From Allacma fusca (Eukaryota > Arthropoda > Collembola > Symphypleona > Sminthuridae): 64,000 bases of DNA. The stretch lies in NCBI GenBank assembly GCA_947179485.1, contig OX359245.1:3825001-3889000 (forward strand), read 5' to 3'. Positions 36,023-48,566 of this stretch are shown in pieces. Within the stretch, counting starts at the first letter, position 1; each line of letters opens with the position of its first letter. Below the pieces are notes generated by a model. The model was not told the DNA's origin. It worked only from the letters and a program-made list of their open reading frames with translations, and did not search any database. The translations under genes and the position numbers were made by a program.

Positions 36023-36345
36023 CTGTCACATCAGTATGTACTTTAAATCTGCTTCTGTTGGCCACGAGAACTGGCCATCATTGTGAATATGGTTAGTTGA
36101 TATGCTAAACTGTAGAGGTGAGAAGGATACTTCGTGGTCCTGACCCAATATTTGAGGCTTAAGATTTTAGGCTTCATGTCTCATTGCAGTCAGGTTTTTT
36201 TTATTTTGATATAAAATGTTTTCGCGAGTATTTGTAGCAACTTTTATGTACTTTCCAGATAGATGTTTCTTATTGCCCTAAGTTGCAAAACGGACATACC
36301 AAGTACTGTTAGAATTCAAAAACACAAGTTAAAATCTGTAGTAGC

Positions 36346-37847
36346 CAGTGCTCGGACTGGGTACAGAAACCGTGTACCCGTACCCATACCCGTACCCGAA
36401 TATCGGGTACTACAAAATGCTGTACCTATACCCGTACCCATACCCGAGTACCCGGGTAAATTATTTCAGTACCCGTACCCGTACCTGAAAATACAATGTA
36501 GTACCTGTACCCACAATTTACCCGTACCCGTAATGTACCCAAAACCTGTACTCGTACCCGAGTATCTATTGTGTGTACCCGGGTATTACTCGGGTACTGG
36601 AAGTTTGGCCGATTTAAAATCCCCGACGACATTAGCCTGCCCAGCTGAAAAATTTTAAGTTGTCAATTTTTTGACCTCCATTAAAAGTGTCCGGAAGGCA
36701 TTTTGTGATTTTTTTAATAAACACTGACGAAATTCAAATCCTACTACCCCAAAATAATAACTTGCTGAATGAAATGTGTTCTCGCTAATTGGAATTGGGA
36801 CGGAGAACAACTTTCAACTTGGAGAACAAGAAACAATTTTTTTTTCGGTTAATCGACAAAAACAAACATTCGTAAACTGTCTCTCACATTTATGAAGCCC
36901 GAGACGGAGATTTTCGAAAAATGCAGGCAAAATAGGACTAAAATGCAACCCCATGAAAGTTTTGAACGCCAAGTTCAGATGTCTGTCAAGTTCTTTAACA
37001 TCAAAATTATCAAGATTAATCAAAGGGAGTGAAATATAAATATTGCGTGCAAAGAATGATATTTTTCATTCTAAAATGTTATAAATATTCACCTCCATAA
37101 ATACTCAAAGTGTCATAAATACCCAGAATTGAAAATGCTCAAATTGCCTGCATAAAATGCCTTGGCGTTTTCAAATGGGCAACCCTGGGTACTTGTAACG
37201 TTAAGAAATGTATCTGCTAATAAATGTATATTTATTCCGACCTTATCCCGTAATACGTCTTCAAATAATTATAATGTTACGCTCCCAATGAAGCTAATTA
37301 AATTGAATCCCAAGAACTTCCCTCTTGAAATTCTTCGTTGATGAGCTTCACTATTTAAGTCGATAAACAGATGATTTCACTGACTCTACGCTATATTTAT
37401 TTATTAGATTCCTTGGATGAATTATTAGAAGCTTAAGATTGCAACTACCACGTAATCATAAATGAGACGAAGCCACTTGGCTCTGTCACTAACGCAAGTA
37501 TCTGTATACTAAGAAATAAGCAACTCCACGATTGGTAGGTCTTATTGTTAGCCATAGTAATCCATCCCATCAGGAATCCTTGAAGTACCCAAAAATACTC
37601 GGGTACAGCACCCACGGGTACAGGCATTTTATATAGTGATACCCGTACCCATTGGGTACTACCCGATTGCCACTGAGTGAGTACCCATACCCGTACCCGT
37701 ACCTGTACCCACTTTATTGCCTAAAATCAAGAGTACCCGAGTAGTACCCGCGTACTTGCGAGTACGCAACTTCTGTACCCGGGTAGTACCCATACCTGTA
37801 CCCGTACCCATTTACCCGAGTATTACCCGTACCCAGTCCGAGCACTG
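36346..37847. mobile_element. Non-autonomous hAT-type element with GTACCCG words (1502 bp)
   Basis: The terminal inverted repeat CAGTGCTCGGACTGGGTAC is perfect over 19 bp. The flanking duplication GTAGTAGC is perfect (36338-36345 and 37848-37855). About 250 bp at the left and 280 bp at the right consist almost only of GTACCCG-type words in mixed orientation; the middle lacks them. No transposase frame. Confidence 0.93.
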
Positions 37848-37899
37848 GTAGTAGCAAACACTTGGAAGGAAATCCACGTCATCAATTCAACCTAGAGAA

Positions 37900-38635
37900 T
37901 ATTGCTGGGGCCCGGAAGCGGGTTTTTGGATTCGGATCGGCCCGAACCCGGCCCGGCCGGGTTTTTGGCCGGGTTCGGGCTGCACTAAAACAATGAAACT
38001 GGTCTTGGGCGGCCTGTATTTATTTTTCAGTTCGGGTTTCGGGCGGGCCAGAAATTACAAATGACCCGACAATCCTACTAGAATAGAATTTAGTACAGAT
38101 AGGTGGCATACATATTTGACTTTGCGCAGAGTTCAATCATTGCTTTCACGTATGTATATTTATGATAAATAATAGTTCATTGTATTTAATACGTACACAT
38201 ACTTTAGCATTTTGAAACGATCCCTTCCGCTTGATAGTTTATGTTCAAAAATTTTCAGAGCCAAAAAGAACTTTTGCCCCTTTAGAGCTCGCTTATTGAA
38301 TGTGATGAGTAGGAATGGATAGTATTATGTATGATGCAAATATAATAAAATATGTAAACAAAGGCTTCACATCGGATTCAATTGTTACTAAAAAGCCGGG
38401 TTTTCATCGGGTTTTAAAACCATTTAAAGATCGGGTTTTTAGCGGGTTCGGGTTGTAAAAAATTTTGGGGGCCGGGTTTTTAACGGGTTCGGGCTTCACA
38501 AAATTTAAGGTACATAAAACGGGCCGGGTTGAATATCGAATATTTAGCCGGTTGGCGGGCCGGGTCGGGCTAATACAGTATTTGTTCGGGTTACTTCCTG
38601 GTTCAGGCCTGAAGTCAACCCGAATCCCACCTCTA
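37900..38635. mobile_element. Non-autonomous hAT-type element with CGGGTTCGGGC words (736 bp)
   Basis: A perfect 8-bp duplication CTAGAGAA flanks it (37892-37899 and 38636-38643). The right end, reverse-complemented, is TAGAGGTGGGATTCGG; the left end TATTGCTGGGGCCCGG matches it at 10 of 16 bases. GGGTTCGGGC, GCCCGGC and related words crowd both flanks. It lies 52 bp from the previous element. Confidence 0.8.
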
Positions 38636-38759
38636 CTAGAGAACCCTGATATTATTACAAAACAATGCTTTCCTTTACTCCACAAAAGTGAAGATTTATG
38701 CATACAACACTATAAAAGTAACCAGCCTATGGACTAGAGCTCCTCACAACTTCAAGTAG

Positions 38760-38930
38760 TACAGTAAAACCTGTATATAATGGCCGTTCATATAATGGTT
38801 TCCTGTCAATAGTGGTCAAGTTTGGCGTCCCGGTTCCACCTCCTATCCTTTAACATAGGGAATTCCCTCTATATAATGGTTTCCTATATAGTGGTTACCT
38901 GCTCATAGTGGTCTAATGAGCAATCCATAA
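38760..38930. repeat. Repeat with TATAATGG words (pogo-like left end)
   Basis: CAGTAAAACCTGTATATAAT begins a stretch in which TATAATGGTTTCCT and ATAGTGGTNNNCTG words recur. The start resembles Tc1/mariner-pogo termini. The other end is not seen. Confidence 0.3.
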
Positions 38931-40443
38931 GCCTCTTTCAACATGGATATTTGAATTTGCAAGGTAACTGCTGGCATTAAATGCTTTTATGTACGCTTCC
39001 CCGGTGGCTTTAATTAAATCGAGTATTATATTAAACCGATTATTCCGATTGCTCCTTCATGCCTTGCTTTCTTGTTTAGAGTCAATGCTCAGAAAGTGCA
39101 AAACTTTGTCTCTGGTTTATTGTGAATTATTGCGATGTTCTCTAATGTACAAAAATGTCATTGTAAACAAAATGAGACTGACATTCCTGTGTTATGTAAG
39201 CCCACCGAAATCAAGAGACGCTAATAATTTCAAGTTTAAGTACGACTACAAATTGATGTATACGTGATGACGATGTATGCAAAATGTAGATTGATAAATT
39301 GGATAAAATTTTCCTCAATATTTTTGACCTTACATATTGAATCCGGACTTGAGGAACCGGAGATGATTTGTGCACCCTAGTCTGGAGTGACTTGTGTTGA
39401 GAATTGTACAGGGAGCCCATAAACATTTGCCGTCCCCTAGCCTACACAGTTACATGGGACAGTGGCTCATAAAATATCTGATTGTCCTAGTCTGTTTGTA
39501 GCGAGTTATTTTCAAAATTTCCGTAAATTTAATTTATGGACCTGGATATAATTATATATTTGACAGAGTTCAGAAACGTCAAGCAAAGTCGGTGTTTTCG
39601 GAAAACATCCCAATCACGAAATGTCTTGACGCATATTTACAGGAACTATAATGGACTCCCCGGGAAGTTATTCGACAAATCTTCGTCTTGATAATTTTGG
39701 CTATTGCCGGACAAGGCGTCGATTAACGTTGAAAAAATTATGTTTCAGGAGCGAAGATTCATTTGAAACGAATATTATCTTCCTAGTTCTACCCCAAGAC
39801 TTAAAGATGAGATTTAAGTTTGAATCATAGGTCTTGGTTTGGCAATCTATATATGACGATTAATACTTGATTTAAACACCCAATGAAGAATGTATCGATA
39901 AAGAAAGGCTACTTGCTATAGTCGTCTTATGATATTTATATGCGTGTGTGGTATGAAGTATGTATTATCTTTGAGCCACGATTGTCGGATGGCTATATAC
40001 ATATATACCGGGTATTTTACATCCAACGTATGGCTTTGGTAGTGCTAATCCCCGCGTAGGAAATGCAAAAAGGAGTATATATGCATGTATTTATATAACG
40101 TAAAAATCGCTTTAGCGTTTAACAATGCGCCGTCCCTGAGCATATACGTTATATTGAGAATTGACTGTATTCCCTCAGAACCAAAACACTTGACGCACAT
40201 TTTATTATTTTCCTTGAATTGAAATTGAATTTATAATTACTATAAATAAATTACTACATTTTGTACACTTATTCCAATTAAACCGACTCAAGACTATTTA
40301 TTATACGCATTAGGGTTGTCTAAGTTGACGCACCTCAAAAATAGTCTGATACTACTCAATCTTCATAATTTGGCTAATTATGCGACTAAATATATACGAT
40401 TGGCTACATTTGAAATATAATTGAGTACGTCAGGATATTCCTT

Positions 40444-41598
40444 TTAGTTCAGATTTTTGTCCAGCCATGATCTGAGAGGAGCGATGTTGGTAAACACACT
40501 GTGGTAACCTTCCACAGCACACGGATCTAACATGAAGTTGACGTGACCAGCCAAGTAAGGACGTCTGGCTTCATCCTTGGCAATCAAGACACCGCCCCAG
40601 TCACCCTATTTTTAACATTAACACATCCATTCAGTGTTAATACAAAATGTTAGCCCTTTAGACATGTAATGCTACGAAATATTTCCGAATCGGTATTAAA
40701 TCCACTAGAACATCTGCTTACAGAGCATGTCGAACGTCCCGGAGCCGATGCACAAATCATGTTCTCGGTGATATCGACAATACGAGAAAAGTCCCGTTTG
40801 CAAACATCTCGTTCAATCACATTCAGACTAAGTTTTTTCTGTTTAACTGGGAAAATATTTCCATCGGCTACTTCGTAAGCTACGACCTGAACTTCACCGG
40901 AAGCTTCGATTGTAGGAATTGCCAGCCGAATAGGCTGAACGTTTTGCCTAAAGATGAGAGGCTCGGATAGAGTGATGATTCCAATGTTATAGTCAAACGC
41001 AGGGCTGAAAACAATAATCAATTCATTTAAATTTTCATGATTTCGCTCAAGAAACAATTTAATTTCCTAACAGGGAACATACAGAAATTATACGAAGGTT
41101 CTGAAATTAATGTACAAATTACTCGTCATAGCTTTCATGAATCATGGTTTCAGATGCTTGGATGAGTTGGACATCGTCTGGAAGATCGCGAAGGTCGATA
41201 GCACCTGCAACAATGGTTATAAATTCGGGAACTAAATCCTGAAGACATTCTCCGGCAGTGATGATCCTCCTCTCATCATATATGGCACCAGCACACAAGT
41301 GTAATCTTTGACCTTGCACGGGTACTTGAATGCTGACGACAAATGGAAATTCCCTTTCTCCAGCATCCTCTCCACCAACAAATCTGGGTCCATTCGAAAA
41401 AGGGATATTGGCTGCATTGATTCTATTCACAGCCTTAGGTCTGGAGGGAACTGCGGCTATTGAGATTTTAATTTGATAATTATACACTGATTTTATTTAA
41501 AGTGTACAGAGTGTGTAATAATTTAATAATTTGTAGTAGGTGTAACAAAAAATACCTGCAGCCACGACGATCAAAGCGAGTAAAATTACTGCCTTCAT
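40444..41598 (-). CDS. Secreted serine protease homologue 2 (catalytically dead)
   Basis: Exons on the minus strand: 41598-41556, 41456-41123, 41004-40722, 40605-40444; 273 residues. Same structure as copy 1, with one codon missing in exon 3 (FSRIVDI against FSRIGVDI). Signal peptide MKAVILLALIVVAA and the R-FVGG activation site are kept. The His position is now Glu (TAGEC, residue 84), the Asp position Asn (YNIGI), the Ser position Trp (GDWGG). Fold cysteines are intact. Substitution of the former His differs among the copies (N, E, N) while the Trp is fixed, so loss of activity came before the duplications. Confidence 0.9.
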
Positions 41599-41655
41599 GT
41601 TGGATTATCTCTGAAAGAATGCGAAATGAATTGCAGGATTCGGCTGTACTGGGTA

Positions 41656-41662
41656 TTTTATA
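41656..41662 (-). promoter_or_regulatory. TATA box of serine protease homologue 2
   Basis: TATAAAA on the minus strand, about 60 bp before the ATG at 41598. The matching place in copy 1 reads TATGAAA, a weaker box. Confidence 0.5.
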
Positions 41663-42599
41663 TCTATTGTCTATCATTTCAAGCTCGTATCATTTAGTTT
41701 TCGACCGATCCAAGTATTTATAATCAAGGATGATTAATTGACTTTCAGGTGGGGCTTTTATCTCAAAATTGTGTCACCTATGCATTGTACATAAATGAAT
41801 TTATCGGGAAAATATTCTTTGAGGAGTGTATTGATAAAGAATTGTTAGGTTCAAGAAATATATTGGGCTACTGGGTCACCGCAATTCTTGTCAACAACGT
41901 AGCTTACTTAACGCAGCGACTTCTATTAAGGATTTGGTACTGTCAAATTGTTTGTAGCAAAATATTTTCAATAATTTCAAACCGAGAAAGAAGAAGTAAA
42001 TAATGTCACTGAAACCTCCAAATTGCTTGCCTATAGACAGAACGAAATTATAATATTGTTTTTTAAAGCATTAATAATTATATGGACAGGATTATGAAAT
42101 ATCTTGTATGATTCTCTAATAAAAGATTAATATTTCTGGTAATATTTCCTTCTTTAATCGAATGAGAATTCCGAAATCTTCAGAACATTTAGTTACATTA
42201 TACCGCGAGCTTCTATTAGCAAAACCAATGACTTCAAGGTTGTTCAGACCATGTTTTTGTAGCTACTGTGTATATTGCTAGTTTCTTGCGATCAACCTCG
42301 TTAGGTTGCAAATAACTTGTTGGAATTAAATAGGTCCTTCCTGGTATCTCAAATCTGTTTCTATTGACCACGAGAATTTGCCATCATTGTAAATATGGTT
42401 AGTTGATATGCTAAACCGTAAAAGTGAACGCGCTACTTCGTTGACCTAGCCCAATACTAAGGGTTTAAGAATTTAGGCTTCATGTCTTTTGCAGTCAGAT
42501 TTTTTTTATTTTCACACACAACGGTTTGGCATGTGTTTATTGGAACTTTTATGGATTTCCCAGATATGTAGCTGTTTCTTATTGCCATAAGTTGCGAAT

Positions 42600-43410
42600 T
42601 GTAAACCCGGAAAATTCCCGGAGCAGTGATGCATAAAATATTCTGCAAGAATGAAATCAAGAAATTTGTGGGGAAAAAATTCTGATCTTGGCAGCTTTTA
42701 TCATTTACATTTCTTCTGAACGCTCAGATTCTAGCTTTCATGGAAATTCTTTTGTGTCAAAAATAATGACGCTGACAACACTATTGATAGTAAAATAATT
42801 ATGTTGCCAGTAGGCGATTTGCCCCTTTCAATTGAAAATTCTTAAAAATGTGTTCCTCGGTTGTCAAGACAGTGTCGTTGCCTTGAAACAGTAATTACAT
42901 ATTCCGTTTCGTCTGGGAAAATTGATGCCAGAAATGGCTGGAATGACAAGTCTAAACTGGATCTGGTTAGCAAAGTCGACTTCTGTCGCTTCAATGAAGT
43001 CTTGGAAGATGACGCAACAAAAGACGGGAAAGAAGATAAGGAAAAAAACAACCATAACAAGGGCTAGGAGGGTATGACAATTCTTTTCATCAACAAGTTT
43101 AAAAGTATCAATCATTGATAATATCATAATTAAAGCATTCCCAATTTGTGACGAAGAATATATATCTGGAGAAATTGACCATGTATAAGGGGTACCTCCG
43201 AGAAATAACTATCTCAGTGATAAAAAGACGAAAATTAACTTTCAAAATACAATCAAATTCAATATATAAACGCAAATTTAACACGTTTTGACATTCAGGA
43301 TGAAATAATTCAAGAAGCTCTCGATATGAGTCGAGAATAAACGAAAGATGATAATGAGAACTGTGTGCCACTTCAATTTATGGGATAAGTATCAAATATT
43401 ATTGCTACAT
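42600..43410. other. Stretch with short hydrophobic minus-strand frames
   Basis: Two minus-strand open frames (43371-43108 and 43127-42864) are rich in aromatic and aliphatic residues, the second with a TM-like stretch LLALVMVVFFLIFFPVFCCV. They could be decayed receptor exons, but I see no family signature. Confidence 0.2.
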
Positions 43411-43412
43411 AT

Positions 43413-43948
43413 TGTAATGATTGTTATGGGAACAATCATTTCCTTCGTGACCAAACTAACAAGTTTGGTCGCGCGGCCAGCTCTGATTGGCGCTGGTGAG
43501 GAAGATCACGAGAGTGGATGAAGAGTGGAAGGAGAGAGAATGAGAACTCAACATTCGTGGATCAAACTTGGTTGGAATTACCCTGGTTCGTCGCCTCCTT
43601 TCTTCGGAGTTTTCTCTCTTACTGCATGTGGCCTTAATTAATTATTGTATTTTATTTATTTATTAAATTGATTCTTCTCCTTCACTTATTTTAAATAAAT
43701 AAGCCATTTTCGGCCAAAAACTACACCTCCCAGCCGTGTCCAGAGCTAATCCCGCCTCGACAATCCCGACAGTAATAACTCCGCCAAAGCAACCCCGCGG
43801 ATTTAATCCAGATCTCAAACGTATTTAATTCCGCCAACCATAACCCCGCTGACGATATTCCCGACCCAGGATTTATTGTATCTGTTAACAAACTATAAAC
43901 AATAATTGTTTACTATAATTTAATAGTACTATCCATACCCTGACAACA
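43413..43948. repeat. Possible solo LTR-like segment
   Basis: It starts TGTAATGATTG and ends near CCCTGACAACA. Inside are a promoter-like GC-richer half, a perfect 10-bp inverted repeat (AATGATTGTT / AACAATCATT) and AATAAA signals. No target duplication is seen, so the call is tentative. Confidence 0.25.
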
Positions 43949-43949
43949 A

Positions 43950-46390
43950 GATGTGTGATGTTGACTGACTTTTTTGATTTTATGTACCTACATTGTACAT
44001 TCTGTGATGTGTATGTAGATACTCCGCTACACTCTGTTCATTTTTCAGAATTACAACTGAAAACAAAAATTTAAAGAATTTTCGGAAATTAACGTTAAAA
44101 TGGCATCTAAATAGCAACGACAGGAACTCTTTTTCTCATCTTTGATCCTTAAGATAAATTTCCACAATTACCTTGCTAGTGGGAAATAAAGTGAAGTGGG
44201 GGATACAACGACCCTCGCCAAAGATGCCTCAAGTAAATGACAAAATATTCCATATTTTTCACGTGTTTTAGCATTTTATTTTTGTATTGTGACTTTTGCA
44301 TTTACATATGTAGAACAGAACAGTGCGATCACTATTGGGTAAAAAGCATTACAAATTCCCAGACATTTGGCGAAAGTCATTATTTACGAAGGCCCTCATG
44401 ACCTCTTCAATGTCCACTTCCTTTGCAATATCTGAGAAGCAGTGACTGACGCAGCAGTGGTTTAGCCTTTCCAGTTTAATTACGGATCTTACACGTTTTC
44501 ATTCGTCGTAAAGTTGAAAATGATCCATCAGCCGTTGCGGAGCTGATTAGGAGCACGATTGGAATTTTTAAACGTTATTAACATCAGGGAACATTTGACG
44601 AACTTCTGGGACACAGGCCAACCATAACAACCTTGGCCAAACCATGACAAAAATCATGTTATAGAGCTTCTCTCTACTCCTTCAATCCCATAAATTAGTC
44701 ATTTGAAGATTAGGTCTCTCAGAATCGAACTGGTACAAATCTTATATAGCATCTACTTGATCCTCCCGGGATTTTGGTTCTAGTTGATTCCAGTTAAGCA
44801 ATATGTTCACTAACTCCTGAACGTTCTTGATCCCGGGCTGATCAAAACGACGCTTGAGTTCCGCAACAACAAAGTCGATCGAATTGTTGAATATATGTTA
44901 CTGGAAAAAAATTTGTCACCAGGGATTTTCGAAATTGTTGAGGTGATTTACGGAAATTATTTTGTCAACAGGGAGTTTTAAACTTGCTTCGAACAGGGAA
45001 ATCATAACCATCAGGGAAAATCAAACATATCTTCCAGGGAGATTTAAAAAAATCCGACCCCTGAGGTTCCCTAACTTAAAAGCTTGAATGAAGTACCAAA
45101 GAAGACGCGCGACATGATGCACTGAACTGATAGGAGCGAAACGTTTCGACTGTTTTTCTGCCATAGTTGGGCATAGTTCACTCATGCAATTTCATTTTAG
45201 GTTACTAACTGATCTCACGAATGTCTGACTAATTTTGGAACTTGACATTTGTTGTCAACATTGAGGGGGGTACAATTCATATGCTGTACCACCCTGGATA
45301 AAATCAGAGGGGTACCCTGTACCACCTGTACCATAGGGTTGTTTAGTCCCTGCTGATGAATGCCAATCTGGGTTATAAATGAGGCAGTTCTTGACAACCA
45401 ATAATTCTTGATACATATGTCAACAATGCACACACAATTATAAAAATATGAAACTATTGTTATGCTAATTTTTAATATTTTGAGAAAACTATTTTTTACA
45501 GTCTCAATACTGTTACAACCGTTTTATGCTGCGCATTGATTTCATTATTTATTGATTATGGGCTGGCTCATAAATTATAAGAGTAATTTTAAAAAAATCA
45601 ATCAGATATTGAATCATTTTAATCTCATTCCATTTATTTAGCAATCCACCCGTCAAGAATTTCTTAAGCTCAAAGATATTTAAAACATTTCTTTCTTACG
45701 TGTAGCCATCAGATTGACGTTTCGTACACTAAATTTCAAACATTGAATTTTTTCAACCCTCTGAGACTTTGTATTGAATGTATTTTGATAGGAGCGAAGA
45801 GAGGCATAAATTAAAAATCGATTCAAGATTTTGTTTTAAAACCTACTGATTTTCGTATATTAGTCTACGAGCAGCATTGACTAATAAATAATAGTTTAGT
45901 ACGCATTTAGGTGTTATAGCCTACTGTGACCAGTCTACAGATACGGTATACTAGCAGTCGTTATATTAGTATCCGTATGGTACGCGAATTAACTAGTCAG
46001 AGATTCTAACAATCCACCATATTTTATGGTTCGTTGGTGTTTTGCTCGAGCAGTGTGATAACGAAACTCCTCTGAAGGGGAAAATCCAGAAGCACATAAC
46101 CCTTGTAAAATTCTTTTCTGTCGTAGGCATGTTATAGCATCTTACGAGTATTGTCCTGACAAACTCCTATAAAGCAGTCGCTAAGTCAGACCAGATCAAA
46201 ACTTGAAAAACATTACCAGACATTTATAAAGCGCAGGATAGAATATTCAGAAGAAAGCCATAATCTTACATTAAATTATTGCGATAATTTCCATAATCCT
46301 ATTAAAAGTTTCGTATTCTTTATATACCTGCATTTTGCTTAATGAAATCGTAGTGGAGACGTTGCATTTTGGTCTTAATCTTGAAGTTTA
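43950..46390. other. Gene-free stretch
   Basis: No coding segment recognised. A short cluster of GTACC/GGTAC words at 45265-45345 may be a small decayed island. Confidence 0.3.
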
Positions 46391-46393
46391 TAT

Positions 46394-46732
46394 ATGCTCT
46401 TTCTGAAAAATCTGATATACACAGTGAACAACGTATGCTCCGATGAGCTCAATTCGATATTCGATTCAATTCGCTCAGTATTTTTGAAGCCAAATACAGC
46501 ACTTGTGGTTACGGAGTGGGGTTTTCATTATTGCTGGGAGTTATTTATCAATTTGACGAAATTTTTAAAGGGAAAACGTTTTCATCACAATTGGCATTCT
46601 CCCTACAACTTTCTTCGGAAAGAGTATTCTTTGTTTTTTCATAATAAACCAAGCAGTGTTTTTAAGAACACACCGTTAAAGAGATTTCAACGACTCCGTT
46701 ACTCCGGAATTTTTGACTTATGGGATACATGA
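46394..46732 (+). pseudogene. Ionotropic-receptor-like fragment
   Basis: A 112-codon frame starting with Met reads KPNTALVVTEWGF, then FLRKEYSLFFHNKPSSVF, and closes with RFQRLRYSGIFDLWDT before a stop. The SGIF.LW ending resembles the stretch before TM4 in ionotropic receptors (compare ESGIYWFW in the gene at 25623). No TM segment follows, and a transposon island begins 50 bp downstream at 46783. I take it as the remnant of a receptor gene on the plus strand. Family assignment is tentative. Confidence 0.35.
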
Positions 46733-46782
46733 TCCCAGATTTACCTTTGGCGGTTTTATAGAATGCTCCAGGAGGATCTTAC

Positions 46783-46965
46783 TAGGGCCTCTACTTGGAA
46801 CAAGTTTTTTGTCCCGCAGACAATTCCGTCCGGTCCCGAAATCCTCGGGACAAAAAAAAGTCTGTCCCTATTCCGCCCTGAAATATCATGGGGACAAAAC
46901 GTCCCGAAACTCTTCCGATCCCGTCACGAAAATCTTGGGAGGCCCCATCCCGCACATAAGCCTTA
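46783..46965. mobile_element. Word island (GTCCCGAAA), copy B
   Basis: It starts TAGGGCCTCTACTTGG and matches copy A at 22417-22570 over about 150 bp, including GTCCCGAAATCCTCGGG. Right terminus not found. Confidence 0.5.
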
Positions 46966-46969
46966 AATG

Positions 46970-47570
46970 TTACTAATGATTGAAATGTAAAAGACTTCCA
47001 GGAACTTTCTTTGAACAACTTAAATATTTTTATCGTATTTTTATTGATCATTTACTCTTGGTTTGGTTGTATTATAGTATTTGGGTTAGAGCTGGTAAAA
47101 TGGTACTTATATAAACATTATTGTTATTTATTATAGAAATCGTAGAGCTATTTTATTTCCTGTTGTTATTTGACGTAAATTTAGAAGCCCAGTGGTTGTC
47201 ATGGGAAAAGGAACGAGTATAGGAGCGGGTAGCGGAACAAATACATTCTTGATTGGACCCCCTACAACAGCCAGCTTTACTTACTCCATGACTTACTACA
47301 ACGTGAGTGAAGCTGATTTGGACGGTTATCGTAATTCGTTGACAGTTATCATAAACTGGAAATTTCGTCGTTAGCGACAGATTTTGTAGTACAACCGATA
47401 ACTTGTTAGTTTTTTATAAAGATCCTTGTACGGTTGTAGATGTTAGCCGTCTCATAATTACTATTCATACACAAATATGTGTCCTGAGATAAATGTACGT
47501 ACATATTATGTTTGGGAAAAATACTACTGTACATTCTAAATTTCTTCATTTCATTTAAATTTATCCAGTG
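46970..47570. other. Gene-free stretch
   Basis: No coding segment or repeat recognised. Confidence 0.25.
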
Positions 47571-47577
47571 TCTTATC

Positions 47578-48558
47578 TAGAGCTTCCTTCGGGTTTCCGA
47601 AATCCCGAAGTTCCGTGTTCGGAAACGGAACGGAACAATTTCGGAACATTCTTTTTGATTCCGTCATTGAATCGGGACAAAACCGGAACATGAGCACTTG
47701 TACCGATAATATCGGGACCGGGACGGTTCAGAGCGTCGGTACGAAAAATGTCCCATATAATTTATTTCACCGGAAAGCGGAATTGTTCTGTTCCGTTCCG
47801 AACCGATCCCGGTACAATTTCTGAAGTGTCGCGCCATCGTTCAACTAGAATGAAAACACATTTCTTATCGCTCTGGCTTGTAAGCAGTTTTTTGCCAAAA
47901 TAACGAAATTGGATGAACACAGTTAGATTTAATTTACGCAAATGCTTATATGTAATGCGAGTATCGTTTTCCATGAAAATCAACAGAATAACTAATTTTG
48001 TTTAATAAACATGGGCATGGGCGATTTTTCTTGAAATGAAAATTCTGAAATCGAAATTATTAGCAGCAATGAAGCAAGCTTGCAGGAAATTAACACTGTT
48101 AGGCCATTGAAGCCCACACGCTACAAATATTTATTGCTAAAAAATATTTAATAATAATTTTATAATACTGCACAGTAGTTCTTTTTATGTGGCCTAATTA
48201 TTATTAAATATTATTTTATATAATTAAATAATAGCATTCCCTAGCATCCAATCTATTAAAAGTATATCATGTATATTAAGTTTTCAGTAATTTGTACACG
48301 CGTTTCATGTATATGTTGTGAAAAATTCCGGGATATTTCGGAACGGAACGGGTTCGGAACGGAAAAACTAGCATAATACGGAACGGAACACAACCTGTAA
48401 CGGAAAAAATACTTTACTCCTTTGTTCCGAACGGTGTCAGTTCAAATGTTCCGATGTCCCGACAGCCGGAACGGAACCGGGAACAATATTATTTGTAGGT
48501 TTCGGAACGGAACGGAATTTCGTACGGAACAAAAATGTTGAACACGTTGGAAGCTCTA
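47578..48558. mobile_element. Non-autonomous hAT-type element with CGGAACGGAAC words (981 bp)
   Basis: Ends TAGAGCTTCC at both sides (inverted). The flanking duplication GTCTTATC is perfect (47570-47577 and 48559-48566). CGGAAC, GTTCCG and GGAACGG words fill about 240 bp on the left and 220 bp on the right; the centre is AT-rich and unrelated. No transposase frame. Confidence 0.92.
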
Positions 48559-48566
48559 GTCTTATC

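Larger units (their letters stand above)
31920..36300. repeat. Duplicated block A around serine-protease homologue 1
   Basis: It aligns with block B (about 39020-42600): upstream spacer, the gene, its promoter side and a decayed exon beyond it. The spacer similarity begins at GCTCCTTCATG (31951; 39050 in block B). Block C (about 50030-51854) matches from the 3' spacer through the gene. Block A differs from B by the transposon at 32172-33007. Confidence 0.8.
39020..42600. repeat. Duplicated block B around serine-protease homologue 2
   Basis: It matches block A without the transposon of block A. Beyond the gene's 5' side (about 42240-42480) the unrecognised exon seen in block A is partly deleted and full of stops. 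Confidence 0.8.

Noticed and set aside
36263..36658. Pro/Tyr-rich frames in the GTACCCG arrays
   Set aside because: They are translations of the repeated word inside a hAT-type element, not genes.
43413..43948. Complete LTR retrotransposon
   Set aside because: Only one LTR-like segment, no paired copy, no target duplication and no gag-pol frames nearby.
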